Assembly (NCBI RefSeq): GCF_030068455.1 | Contig: NZ_JAQOSQ010000006.1 | Coordinates: forward strand, 143,091-207,090 | Reading direction: 5' to 3' | Length of the DNA stretch: 64,000 nt | From: Roseofilum casamattae BLCC-M143 | GTDB taxonomy: Bacteria; Cyanobacteriota; Cyanobacteriia; Cyanobacteriales; Desertifilaceae | Shown: piece after piece, positions 26,631-35,871 of the stretch | Position numbering within the stretch: the first letter of the stretch is position 1 | Layout of the letters: each line of letters starts with the position of its first letter | The notes under the pieces: generated by a model | What the model was told of the DNA's origin: nothing | The model's database searches: none | Seen by the model: only the letters and a program-made list of their open reading frames with translations | Translations under genes and position numbers: made by a program

Positions 26631-28592
26631 ATGAATAATCATCACAAATTTCAGAGACGAGATTTTTTCAAATGGGCATTAGCCGCCGGATTTTCAACCT
26701 ATGTACTGGATAAAGGTCAATCCTGGGGGCAAAACCCTGCCGATACCAGTCAAAAAGCCGATCTAATTCTTTATAACGGTCGCATTGCAACCCAAAATAA
26801 TCGACGTTCTTTTGCCGAAGCATTAGCCATTAAAGGGAATCGTTTTCTCGCGGTGGGTACGGAAAAAGAGGTGATGGCTTATCGCGGCGATCGCACTCAA
26901 ACCATTAATCTCAATCGCCGCACGGTTATTCCCGGTTTAAATGATAGTCATACTCACTTAATTCGCGGTGGTTTGAACTACAATATGGAACTGCGCTGGG
27001 ATGGGGTTCCTTCTCTGGCTGATGCGTTGCGCATGTTGAAAGAACAAGCCGCTCGAACGCCAGCTCCGCAATGGGTACGGGTGATTGGAGGTTGGAGCGA
27101 GTTTCAGTTTGCCGAACGCCGGATGCCGACGCTAGCGGAAATTAATGCCGTGTCTCGAGATGTGCCGGTATTTATTCTCCATCTTTACAACCGCGCTTTA
27201 CTTAATGGTGCTGCCTTGCGCGCTCTCGGAATCGATCGCAATACCGCACCGCCTCCCGGTTCGGTGATTGAAAAAGATCGCAATGGCAATCCGACGGGAA
27301 TGCTAATTGCCACACCCAATGCGACAATTCTTTATGCAGCGATCGCCCAAGGACCTAAACTGGGTTTAGACGACCAAATTAACTCCAGTCGTCACTACAT
27401 GCGGGAAATGAACCGTTTGGGAATTACTAGCGTGATTGATGCTGGTGGCGGAGGACAAAATTATCCCGATGATTACCAAATTATCGATCGCCTCCACAAA
27501 GAAGGATTGATGACCGTTCGGGTGGCTTATAATCTGTTTACGCAAAATCCAGGAGACGAAACAGCCGATTTTGAACGCTGGATTAACATTGCCAATCCCG
27601 GACAAGGGGATGATTTTTATCGCCTCAATGGTGCGGGAGAAATGTTAGTCTTCTCGGCAGCAGATTTTGAAGATTTTACCGAACCTCGTCCCGACCTCAA
27701 TCCCCAGATGGAAGAAGATCTCACCGAGGTGATTCAACTGCTAGCCGCCAATAAGTGGCCGTTCCGACTTCATGCCACCTATAATGAGTCAATCTCTCGC
27801 TTCTTAAATGTCTTTGAGGCCGTTAACCGCGAGATTCCCTTTAATGGAATGCATTGGATTTTAGACCACGCCGAGACGATTAGCGATCGTAATATCGAGC
27901 GAGTGAAAGCATTAGGCGGTGGCATTGCCATTCAACATCGAATGGCATTTCAAGGGGAATACTTTATCGATCGTTATGGCGTGCAAGCTGCCGATCGTAC
28001 TCCCCCGATTAAAAAGATAATGGCTATGGATGTGCCCGTATCTGGAGGAACAGATGGAACGAGAGTTGCCAGCTATAATCCTTGGGTTGGTTTATATTGG
28101 TTAGTCTCTGGCAAAACCGTTGGAGGCACTACTATTTATTCCCAAGCCAATCGCCTCGATCGCATGGAAGCCTTAAGAACATATACAACTGCTGCGGCTT
28201 GGTTCTCCAATCAAGAAGGAAATAAAGGGGCAATTGTACCCGGTCAATTAGCGGATTTAGCCGTCTTATCAGAAGACTATTTCTCCATCCCAGAAGAGAG
28301 AATTAAACATCTCGAATCAGTCTTAACCATCGTCGATGGAAAACCGGTTTATGCCAGAGATGAATTTAGTCGTTTTTCTCCTCCACCGTTGCCCGTCAGT
28401 CCCGATTGGTCGCCGGTTAAATATTTCGGAGGATATCGCAATGATTCTCGGATTGCGACAATCCCAAAATCCAGGCAGAGAATAGCATCAACCCTGCACT
28501 CACCACAACCCCATTTACAATGGTCTTCCTTGAATCAGGCGGGCAGTCTCTCTCGATTTTGGGGTGGCTTAGCCTGTGCGTGTTGCTATTAA
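26631..28592 (+). CDS. Tat-exported YtcJ-type amidohydrolase
   Basis: 653 residues. The N-terminus has a twin-arginine signal (FQRRDFFKWALAAGF). The amidohydrolase-3 domain follows: DLILYNGRIAT near residue 45, metal ligands in GLNDSHTHLIRGG, RLHATYNESI and LDHAETI, and GGTDGTRVASYNPW. The C-terminus ends in RFWGGLACACCY, a Cys-pair tail of the kind (FWG..GC.C) that recurs in this amidohydrolase group, so the unusual end is genuine rather than a frameshift. YtcJ relatives hydrolyse amides or lactones; substrate unknown. It is placed with a LysR/ycaC/nitroreductase run. Confidence 0.88.
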   Translation: MNNHHKFQRRDFFKWALAAGFSTYVLDKGQSWGQNPADTSQKADLILYNGRIATQNNRRSFAEALAIKGNRFLAVGTEKEVMAYRGDRTQTINLNRRTVIPGLNDSHTHLIRGGLNYNMELRWDGVPSLADALRMLKEQAARTPAPQWVRVIGGWSEFQFAERRMPTLAEINAVSRDVPVFILHLYNRALLNGAALRALGIDRNTAPPPGSVIEKDRNGNPTGMLIATPNATILYAAIAQGPKLGLDDQINSSRHYMREMNRLGITSVIDAGGGGQNYPDDYQIIDRLHKEGLMTVRVAYNLFTQNPGDETADFERWINIANPGQGDDFYRLNGAGEMLVFSAADFEDFTEPRPDLNPQMEEDLTEVIQLLAANKWPFRLHATYNESISRFLNVFEAVNREIPFNGMHWILDHAETISDRNIERVKALGGGIAIQHRMAFQGEYFIDRYGVQAADRTPPIKKIMAMDVPVSGGTDGTRVASYNPWVGLYWLVSGKTVGGTTIYSQANRLDRMEALRTYTTAAAWFSNQEGNKGAIVPGQLADLAVLSEDYFSIPEERIKHLESVLTIVDGKPVYARDEFSRFSPPPLPVSPDWSPVKYFGGYRNDSRIATIPKSRQRIASTLHSPQPHLQWSSLNQAGSLSRFWGGLACACCY

Positions 28593-28637
28593 TGCTAATC
28601 TTTTGCTATTGAGCTAATTTCGATCGAGACATCTCCG

Positions 28638-29195
28638 ATGAATAACGATTCAAATAACCAAAATCAACAAGTTACTGCGGTTATTTCCCATTATATTCGT
28701 CCCGGTCGCGAATCGGGTTATGAAGAATGGTTACAAGGTATTTCTCATGTTGCCAGAGAATTTGAAGGCCATCAAGGCGTAACCATTCTCAGACCTCCAA
28801 CAGGTTCGAGAAAAGAATATGTTATTATTCTCCGTTTCGATCGCTATCAAAATCTCTGTCAATGGATGCGATCGCCAGAACGAAAAGAATGGATCGAGCG
28901 CGCTCAACCCCTAACCGAACAGCAAGAAAACGTACAAATTCTTACCGGCTTAGAAGCACTGGTTTCTCTTCCAAACATGACGTTAGCACCTCCTCCAAAG
29001 TATAAAACAGTCTTGATTACTTGGCTGGGAGTTTTTGTCTGTTCGTCGATCTTGGGCTATCTAGTAGCTCCCTATTTATTGGCTCTACACTTTCTCCTGC
29101 GCCAAGCCATTCTAACCGGATTAGTGGTTGTTTTGTTGGCTTATGTTGTTATGCCTAGATTAACCCGTTTATTTCATAAATGGCTGCATTATTAG
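28638..29195 (+). CDS. ABM-domain (antibiotic biosynthesis monooxygenase-like) membrane protein
   Basis: 185 residues. Residues about 10-105 form an ABM dimeric alpha/beta-barrel (VTAVISHYIRPGRESGYEEW, EGHQGVTILRPP). Two transmembrane helices follow at about 120-140 (VLITWLGVFVCSSILGYLVA) and 150-172. This ABM-plus-two-helix form is common in bacteria next to amidohydrolases and is often called an antibiotic biosynthesis monooxygenase, but a quinone or small-molecule binding role is equally possible. It is 46 bp after the amidohydrolase stop and probably co-transcribed. Confidence 0.88.
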   Translation: MNNDSNNQNQQVTAVISHYIRPGRESGYEEWLQGISHVAREFEGHQGVTILRPPTGSRKEYVIILRFDRYQNLCQWMRSPERKEWIERAQPLTEQQENVQILTGLEALVSLPNMTLAPPPKYKTVLITWLGVFVCSSILGYLVAPYLLALHFLLRQAILTGLVVVLLAYVVMPRLTRLFHKWLHY

Positions 29196-29290
29196 GATGG
29201 ATTGAATGGATTTGAGATTACCTCTCATTCTACAGTGTCAAAAATTGCATTACACTATAGAAAATCTACCATTCATTCCGAACGAGAAAA

Positions 29291-30442
29291 ATGTCACTCA
29301 TCGGCCCGCACCTCTTAGATGAGGATGGTCTCAGACTGACCGAAGCAGAAAAACAGGATATCTGGAGTCGCTTTCCCGAACCCATTAACGACATCTACTA
29401 TGCTGATGCTATTTTTGAAGGAGGAGGAGTACGGGGTGTTGCTTTGTTAGGAGCGCTGCGCTGTTGCGAGGATTTGGGCATTCGCTGGAAAAAACTGGCG
29501 GGAACGTCCGCCGGTTCGCTCACGGCAGCATTGTTAGCGGCGAATTTTGCGATCGACGAACTGGAAGAAATTCTTAGTACTATCGACTACGGCCGGATTT
29601 TATCGGAAAAAACCAGTCCCTTTATTTTCAATGGCGACCCTAGCGACGACCTGCAAGCGCCATTGCTCATGATTGTTTCCTTGATGCTTACCGGACAACT
29701 GGGTCAATATTCCTCCGATCCCTTGCGCGACTGGATGGCCAATACCCTCAGACTGCGTAACATTAAGACGTTTGCCGATATTAAATTCAGCGACCCGGAA
29801 CGAGAGCTAAAAGTAGTTGTCTCCAACATCAGTCGCAGCGAAATGTTAGTCTTGCCCGATGATATCAATCCCGATCTGCCTCAACTCACCACGGAGCAAA
29901 AAGAAGAACGGCAAGGAATTTTAGAGCAGTATAACATCGCTCATTTTGAAGACTTTAAGCTGGCAGAAGCCGTGCGCTTATCGTCCTCCATTCCCTTATT
30001 TTTTAAACCGGAAAAATTGGGAGAGTCTTATATTCTCGACGGCGGTTTGTTAAGCAACTTTCCCCTGTGGATTTACGATCGCCCGTCCTTCAATTATGCC
30101 GTACGTCCGCGATGGCCGACCTTCGGTTTCCGACTGATCGATCGCACCATTACTCCCCCAAAAATTAATAATACTCTCGACCTATTTACGGCTTCTCTGC
30201 GAGCCATGGCCAATGCCAGAGATCGCTATCACTTGCGCAAAGGCGATCAAGGACGGGTGATTAATGTTGACGTGACCGATGCTAAGGTTACCACCACCGA
30301 GTTTTCTCTGAGCGCTCGCAAGAAAGTTACCTTGTATCGTATCGGCTACGAACGTACCAAGAATTTCTTCTTGCATCACTGGAACTGGAATCAGCATTTG
30401 CTCGCGCGCGGCATTAGCTCCGATAATCTCGGTTTGGGTTAG
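29291..30442 (+). CDS. Patatin-like phospholipase
   Basis: 383 residues. Oxyanion-hole motif GGGVRGVALLGAL near residue 45, nucleophile elbow GTSAGSLTAALL near residue 70, and catalytic Asp in YILDGGLLSNFP near residue 250 give the Ser-Asp dyad. This family hydrolyses acyl chains from membrane lipids; bacterial members include T3SS effectors and housekeeping lipases. No signal peptide is seen, so it is cytosolic or membrane-associated. A lone gene, convergent with the DUF1400 gene. Confidence 0.93.
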   Translation: MSLIGPHLLDEDGLRLTEAEKQDIWSRFPEPINDIYYADAIFEGGGVRGVALLGALRCCEDLGIRWKKLAGTSAGSLTAALLAANFAIDELEEILSTIDYGRILSEKTSPFIFNGDPSDDLQAPLLMIVSLMLTGQLGQYSSDPLRDWMANTLRLRNIKTFADIKFSDPERELKVVVSNISRSEMLVLPDDINPDLPQLTTEQKEERQGILEQYNIAHFEDFKLAEAVRLSSSIPLFFKPEKLGESYILDGGLLSNFPLWIYDRPSFNYAVRPRWPTFGFRLIDRTITPPKINNTLDLFTASLRAMANARDRYHLRKGDQGRVINVDVTDAKVTTTEFSLSARKKVTLYRIGYERTKNFFLHHWNWNQHLLARGISSDNLGLG

Positions 30443-30448
30443 TTCAGT

Positions 30449-30997
30449 CTATTTCTCTGTTGTTTCTCGCTTAAATAAATCTAACAAGAGTTCTGCCGGT
30501 TCTGTAAAGCGACTCAGTTGAGTATACGCTTCAATCAGTCTTGCTCCTTCCACTTCTACATCCTGAGTGGGATAGTTTTGCATAATTTCCAATAGGGTCA
30601 TTGTCCCATCATCGCTCGCCGAAACTAGGAGCGCGCCGCGCAAAGCTTGGCGATCGGCTCCATTCGAGGGGGTATGAATAATTTCTGCAACGCGATCGAG
30701 GACTCTCGTACCGATAGGACTGTGCAAGACATTATCGAGGAAAACCACATCCACGGAAATGGGAGCATTTAAGAGTTCGCGGGTTTCGTCGGGATCTTGT
30801 CCGATGGTTTGGAAGTTGCGGCGCAAGGAGGACGAAAGTTTGCCCGTTTCGGCAAATGCGGTCAGTTCTTTTACGGAAAGCGATCGCCGAAATGCAGAAT
30901 ATTTCAGAACGACGCGATCCGCACTAAAGGCGGGTGGCATCAGAGAGGATATGGCGATCGCGATCGCTAATAGGGATAAGGATAACCGATTTTGCAT
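30449..30997 (-). CDS. DUF1400 (cyanobacterial alpha/beta hydrolase N-terminal) secreted protein
   Basis: 182 residues. Signal peptide at 1-25 (LSLSLLAIAIAISSLMPPAFS, cleavage near FSA-DRV). The mature part matches DUF1400, usually the N-terminal domain of cyanobacterial alpha/beta hydrolases: VVLKYSAFRRSLSVKELTAF, DPDETRELLNAP, LDNVLHSPIGTRVLDRVAEI. Here the hydrolase domain is missing and only the DUF1400 domain remains, a stand-alone form seen in some genomes. The function is unknown. Confidence 0.88.
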   Translation of the reverse strand: MQNRLSLSLLAIAIAISSLMPPAFSADRVVLKYSAFRRSLSVKELTAFAETGKLSSSLRRNFQTIGQDPDETRELLNAPISVDVVFLDNVLHSPIGTRVLDRVAEIIHTPSNGADRQALRGALLVSASDDGTMTLLEIMQNYPTQDVEVEGARLIEAYTQLSRFTEPAELLLDLFKRETTEK

Positions 30998-31136
30998 AGC
31001 ACTGGAGTTCGCCGAACGCGAGATACATTCATACTCGATCTTGTTGGAAATTATCGGGTATTAGTTCCCCAACAATATAAAACATAATCTCCCGCCTACT
31101 TATTTGTTCTTCGCGCGCGCCAACTTCTCTCACTAA

Positions 31137-31430
31137 TGCGATCGTTTCATCGAAACTATAATAGTTTATAAGCTCCCCGACAAAAGCCGAGAGGAAATTG
31201 AAGCGATGCTAGGACTAAGCGAACTGAAACAAACCAAAGTCTACCAAGATGCCCTTGCCGAAGGACGCGAAGAGGGACGTGAAGAGGGACGCGAAGAAGG
31301 TATCGAGCAAACCCAACGCCAAGCTATTCCAGTCATGTCTGCGTTTGGCATTCCCCCAGAAACCATCGCCGAGTCCCTGAAAATCCCCCTCGAAACCGTC
31401 ACCGAGATTCTCAATAGTGAAGAAACATAG
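31137..31430 (+). pseudogene. C-terminal remnant of an Rpn/PD-(D/E)XK transposase-like nuclease
   Basis: The open frame between the stop at 31134 and 31430 reads RFIETIIVYKLPDKSREEIE then AMLGLSELKQTKVYQDALAE, followed by an EGREEG repeat and an HTH-like tail (AFGIPPETIAESLKI). This is the typical C-terminal third of the Rpn-type family (recombination-promoting nucleases/putative transposases) abundant in cyanobacteria. The nuclease domain is absent upstream in all frames, so this is a truncated gene. A 74-codon frame from ATG 31206 could still be translated. Confidence 0.8.
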
Positions 31431-31479
31431 TCTATTCGAGAAAGGCGATCGATAAAACTGACTTCAATCTCAAGTAAGA

Positions 31480-32928
31480 TTAGGAGGCGATCGCCGAAGG
31501 TTGGTTGTCTCCGGTTTGAGCGCGCAACTTATTCGCGGTTGCGGTAACAAAGGACTGAATAAATGCGGCGCGCTGGTTTTGTTGAAACACGCGTTTGAGG
31601 ATAGTAGAAAGCTTGTCTAAATTGAACTCGCTCTCGGAATTGACCTCTTGGGTTTGCCAATATTCAATCAAACTCAATCCGGCAATTCGAGTTAAGTAAG
31701 CGGCGCTAATTCCTTGCACCAAGCCTCCTGCCGTATAAGTAATGGCATTAGTTTTCAAGATGCCGGTAATGGTTTGCGTGGAGAGTTCCACAAATCCCAG
31801 TTTTACCATGAGTTCGGCGATGGTTCCTGCCGCATTTGTCCCGTGTTGTAGGGTGAAAGAGGGTTGGGATTGATAAATCTTGGCAATATCTAAAATCAGT
31901 TGGCCGGTAATGGCTCCCGTGGTTAATAAATCTAAGCTGGGAATAGGATTGGCAAACGCGGTTACGGCGGCGATCCATTGATATTGTTCGATAATGGGGA
32001 GGGCGCGATCGCGACGAATTTGATTCCATTCATCCCTAATATCGCCTTGCAACTGTTGGGCTTTCCGATAAACCGTAGCCAGAATTGCAGAATTAGAGGT
32101 CTTGGATAGTTTCCCTAAACATTCATTCAGACTCTGCAGTTGCGGTGCTGGCGTTTCCATCCACTCCTTCGTCATCCCGTCTGCTTGGTGTTTGCGCACT
32201 TTAATTTCCTGGGGAGCGGCGGAAATTTCCACCATAGGCATTCCCTGCAATTGTCCGCTGATGCGATCGCGAAGTTGCTCCCGAATACTGGGTAAATCTT
32301 GAGGCAAATAGCGATCGGTTTTATTCAGCACTAAAACCACTCGATCGCGGGCTTCTCGTAACTGTTGCAGAGTTTGGTATTCCGAGTTGGTTAAATCTCC
32401 AGAAATCACGAATAAAACAATATCGCTCTCCGTTAGTTTCCGCGCAATTTCCTCCGTCACATCCTCCGTTGGCTGAGGTGTAAATAAGGCTGGGGTTTCC
32501 ACCACATTCCAGCGATCGCCTAATAAGCTCGCTAACGTGGTTTTGCCTGTGGATTTTCCACCGGTAATCGCCAGTTGTAGGGTTTGCCGAGTTAGTTCTG
32601 CTCTCAATGCACTCAAACGGCGTTCCCAACTGGAAATGTCGCGATTTTCTGCGGCTAAATCGGCGATCGCAATTTCGACTCGAGCGAGTGCTTTCTCCAC
32701 GGTTTCCTGGCTCGCAGGGACGACAGGACTGGTAACTGTCCCATCTTGCCTCTTCTGTCGCCACCACCAAACGCCACCACCGGCAATCGCCAGCCAAGTT
32801 ATCCATTCTCCCCAGTCTGCAACCGATGTTTCAAGATTCGTCCACAACCAAAGGAGAGCACCCAAACCAACTCCACCCACCAACAGAGGACGACGTATTA
32901 GCGCGGTCATCACAGTTCTCCATGTCAC
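31480..32928 (-). CDS. Membrane-associated GTPase with DUF697 domain
   Basis: 482 residues. Two hydrophobic segments at the N-terminus (about 10-30 and 38-55) anchor it. The GTPase core begins at about 120: G1 GGKSTGKTTLASLL, an Asp/Gly switch region, and G4 VLNKTDRY near residue 205. The C-terminal half has the DUF697 region with two further hydrophobic helices (WIAAVTAFANPIPSLDLLTT, GAITGQLILDIAKIY). Related proteins (YcjF/slr1462-like) are found in most cyanobacteria; the cellular role is unclear. It is divergent from glcE. Confidence 0.88.
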   Translation of the reverse strand: MTWRTVMTALIRRPLLVGGVGLGALLWLWTNLETSVADWGEWITWLAIAGGGVWWWRQKRQDGTVTSPVVPASQETVEKALARVEIAIADLAAENRDISSWERRLSALRAELTRQTLQLAITGGKSTGKTTLASLLGDRWNVVETPALFTPQPTEDVTEEIARKLTESDIVLFVISGDLTNSEYQTLQQLREARDRVVLVLNKTDRYLPQDLPSIREQLRDRISGQLQGMPMVEISAAPQEIKVRKHQADGMTKEWMETPAPQLQSLNECLGKLSKTSNSAILATVYRKAQQLQGDIRDEWNQIRRDRALPIIEQYQWIAAVTAFANPIPSLDLLTTGAITGQLILDIAKIYQSQPSFTLQHGTNAAGTIAELMVKLGFVELSTQTITGILKTNAITYTAGGLVQGISAAYLTRIAGLSLIEYWQTQEVNSESEFNLDKLSTILKRVFQQNQRAAFIQSFVTATANKLRAQTGDNQPSAIAS

Positions 32929-33013
32929 CTTACTATTTAGCTTAACGCGATTTGGTCTGGCATTGCGATATCGATTAGTATTTTCATAACGATTAACTCA
33001 ACTGATTCCGCCC

Positions 33014-34312
33014 GTGAATGCGATCGCTTCTGCTCTAAATGCTTGTCTCGATGCCTCGTGCATACAACCCTTTACCCAGCTCGACTCTTCCTTGCAAGAG
33101 TCCTTTCAAAATGCGTATAAACCTGGAAGCAAACAGCCAATTGCTGTATATCCAAACACGCAAGAAGAACTCAGTGCTATTATCAAACAGGCAAAAATTC
33201 ATAACTGGAAACTATTACCTTGGGGAGCGGGCAGTAAAATTCATTGGGGACAAGTCGGGGAATCTGTCGATCTACTTCTCTCGACGCAACGGCTGAATCG
33301 AGTTATCGAACATGCCGCAGGCGACTTAACCCTAACCGTCGAATCTGGAGTAACGCTGAAGCAAATTTCCGCCTTGCTCGTGCCCCATCAACAGTTCCTC
33401 GCTTTCGATCCGGCTTATGCCGATCGCGCTACAGTTGGTGGCATTATTGCTACTGCCGATACAGGGAGCTGGCGCCATCGATATGGAGGGGTTCGCGATC
33501 GTCTTATTGGCGTATCATTTGTGCGCAGCGATGGCGAATTGGCCAAAGCTGGAGGACGAGTGGTAAAAAATGTCGCCGGTTACGATTTAATGAAACTATT
33601 TACCGGAAGTTATGGCAGTTTGGGTATTATTTCGCAAGCCACTTTTCGCTTATATCCCATTCCGGAAGATTCGGCGACGTTGGTACTAACTGGAGAAGCG
33701 GATAACCTCGCAGAAACAAAACGAATCATTATGGGATCGAGCTTAGATCCAACCGCAGTCGATCTTCGGCTAAATCGCGACAGTGAGTTGTGTTTGGTTA
33801 TCCGATTTCAAAGTATCCCAGAAAGCGTAACGGAACAATTGCAGATTGTGCTGGAGATTGCCACAACAATGGAGTTAGGAGCGCAGGTTTATCGCGATAA
33901 CGAAGAACAAGAGCAATGGCAACTTTGGAACGAGCAAATATTTTCGGGCAATTCAGAAGAGATTATCTGTAAAATTGGGGTTCGGCCAACCGAAGTGCTC
34001 TCAGTATTACACTATCTCAAAAATCTGCAAGCTACCGAACCCAAATGCGTCATGCACGCGCGGGTTGGATTGGGAATGGTATCGTTTAATCGTGCGAGAT
34101 CGACTCAACTATTAGATCTGCGATCGCATCTCCAGAAGAAAGGAGGCTTTCTCACAATTTTGCAAGCCCCGCGATCGATCCAAAACGCCATAGATATGTG
34201 GGGATATTCCGGAAGTCAAGTAACCATTATGCAACGAATTAAACAAAAATTCGATCCGAATAATTTACTGAGTCCAAATCGATTTATTCATAGCTCTGGA
34301 AAGAAAGACTAA
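33014..34312 (+). CDS. glcE: FAD-binding glycolate oxidase subunit GlcE-like
   Basis: 432 residues from GTG 33014. FAD-binding type 4 domain at about 40-220: QPIAVYPNTQEELSAIIKQA, LPWGAGSKIHWG, AYADRATVGGIIATADTGSW, GRVVKNVAGYDLMKLFTGSYGSLGIISQ (seen as two blocks). The C-terminus has the GlcD/E linker region. Together with glcF 170 bp downstream it forms the electron-transfer part of glycolate dehydrogenase, which recycles photorespiratory glycolate; GlcD is not in the window. Confidence 0.92.
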   Translation: MNAIASALNACLDASCIQPFTQLDSSLQESFQNAYKPGSKQPIAVYPNTQEELSAIIKQAKIHNWKLLPWGAGSKIHWGQVGESVDLLLSTQRLNRVIEHAAGDLTLTVESGVTLKQISALLVPHQQFLAFDPAYADRATVGGIIATADTGSWRHRYGGVRDRLIGVSFVRSDGELAKAGGRVVKNVAGYDLMKLFTGSYGSLGIISQATFRLYPIPEDSATLVLTGEADNLAETKRIIMGSSLDPTAVDLRLNRDSELCLVIRFQSIPESVTEQLQIVLEIATTMELGAQVYRDNEEQEQWQLWNEQIFSGNSEEIICKIGVRPTEVLSVLHYLKNLQATEPKCVMHARVGLGMVSFNRARSTQLLDLRSHLQKKGGFLTILQAPRSIQNAIDMWGYSGSQVTIMQRIKQKFDPNNLLSPNRFIHSSGKKD

Positions 34313-34482
34313 TCTCCAAGCTCAATACTCTATCCTATGGATTAGCAAACTCCATAGAAAAAATAGTTATTATTGCTACATTTTTAGGGATAATGGAGAT
34401 ATAGCGCTTCACCTTGCGATCGCGTGCCGTGTAACGCTCAAAATACTTGTAACACCACTATTCTCCCGTTCCTCCCATCACC

Positions 34483-35871
34483 ATGACTGCTTCCGAGCCA
34501 TCTGTCCCAATTGACTTACCCTCATACCCGGCAAAAAATAGCCAATTCTTATCGCAAAATCCCCATCTTACCTCTGGTTTTGATGGCAAAAATCCTCCCC
34601 CACCGGAACTGATTAATACCTGCGTCCATTGCGGTTTTTGTCTCGCCACTTGTCCGAGTTATCGAATTTTAGGACAAGAAATGGATTCTCCTCGAGGCAG
34701 AATTTACAGCATGGACGCGATTCACAAAGGAGAAGCATCTCTTGCCAACAGCGCGCAACATTTTGATAGCTGTTTGGGATGTTTAGCCTGCACGACAACT
34801 TGTCCGTCTGGTGTAAGATACGACACCTTGATTGCAGCGACTAGACACCAAGTCGAACGCAATATTAATCGCAGCATTAGCGATCGCGCAATTCGTGCCT
34901 TACTCTTCAATCTTTTTCCCTATCCAAACCGATTGCGTCCCTTATTATATCCTCTCTATCTCTATCAAAAATCGGGATTGCAAACTCTGGTTCGCCGTCT
35001 GGAATTTTTACCAAAACTATTTCCTCGGCTCTTGGCAATGGAATCGATTTTACCTAAAATTTCCCTACCTGCTCTGCACCACTCTTTTGCCGATATCATT
35101 CCCGCTCGCGGAACCCAACGCTATCGAGTCGGAATGATTCTCGGATGCGTTCAGCGCCTCTTTTTCCATCCTGTCAATGCTGCAACCGTGCGCGTCTTAA
35201 CCGGAAATGGATGCGAAGTTGTTATCCCCAAAAACCAAAGCTGTTGCGGCGCGCTTCCAGAACATCAAGGACAAACCCAACAAGCTCAAGATCTAGCTCG
35301 TCAGATCGTCGATGCCTTTGCCGAAACAGAGGTAGATTATATCATTATTAATGCGGCAGGTTGCGGCCATACCCTGAAAGAATACGATCGCATTCTCGCT
35401 GACGATCCTGACTATTGCGATCGCGCGAAACAGTTCGCGAGTAAGGTGAAAGATATCCAAGAATTTTTAGCCGAAATTGGATTAACTGCTCCCTTGTCTC
35501 CTCTATCTCCAGAAAAACTAAACATCGTTTATCAAGATGCTTGCCATCTGTTGCACGGACAAAAAATTAGCGTTCAACCCCGTCAACTCCTGAAACAAAT
35601 TCCTGGAGTTCAACTCGCCGAACCTATCGATGCGGCATTGTGTTGTGGTAGTGCGGGAGTTTATAACATGCTACAACCCGATGTGGCAGAAGAATTGGGC
35701 AGACAAAAAGTCAATAATTTGTTGCAAACAGGAGCAAACCTAATCGCATCCCCCAACCCCGGATGCAGCCTGCAAATTTCCAAACACTTGAAACACCAGG
35801 AAAAAACCGTTCCGGTGTTCCATCCCATGGAGTTATTAGATTATTCCATGCGTGGAGAGACTATTAGTTAG
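34483..35871 (+). CDS. glcF: Glycolate oxidase iron-sulfur subunit GlcF
   Basis: 462 residues. Two ferredoxin-type [4Fe-4S] motifs: CVHCGFCLATCP near residue 48 and CLGCLACTTTCP near residue 98. Two C-terminal cysteine-rich CCG domains: one around CCGALPEHQG and GCGHTLKEY, the other around DACHLLHGQ, LCCGSAG and SPNPGCSLQI. It accepts electrons from GlcD/E. It overlaps the convergent histidine kinase gene by 8 bp at its 3' end. With glcE it makes a functional pair. Confidence 0.94.
   Translation: MTASEPSVPIDLPSYPAKNSQFLSQNPHLTSGFDGKNPPPPELINTCVHCGFCLATCPSYRILGQEMDSPRGRIYSMDAIHKGEASLANSAQHFDSCLGCLACTTTCPSGVRYDTLIAATRHQVERNINRSISDRAIRALLFNLFPYPNRLRPLLYPLYLYQKSGLQTLVRRLEFLPKLFPRLLAMESILPKISLPALHHSFADIIPARGTQRYRVGMILGCVQRLFFHPVNAATVRVLTGNGCEVVIPKNQSCCGALPEHQGQTQQAQDLARQIVDAFAETEVDYIIINAAGCGHTLKEYDRILADDPDYCDRAKQFASKVKDIQEFLAEIGLTAPLSPLSPEKLNIVYQDACHLLHGQKISVQPRQLLKQIPGVQLAEPIDAALCCGSAGVYNMLQPDVAEELGRQKVNNLLQTGANLIASPNPGCSLQISKHLKHQEKTVPVFHPMELLDYSMRGETIS

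Noticed and set aside
28460..28592. Possible frameshift near the end of the amidohydrolase gene
   Set aside because: The tail ends in a Cys-pair motif typical for the group, so the frame is probably correct.
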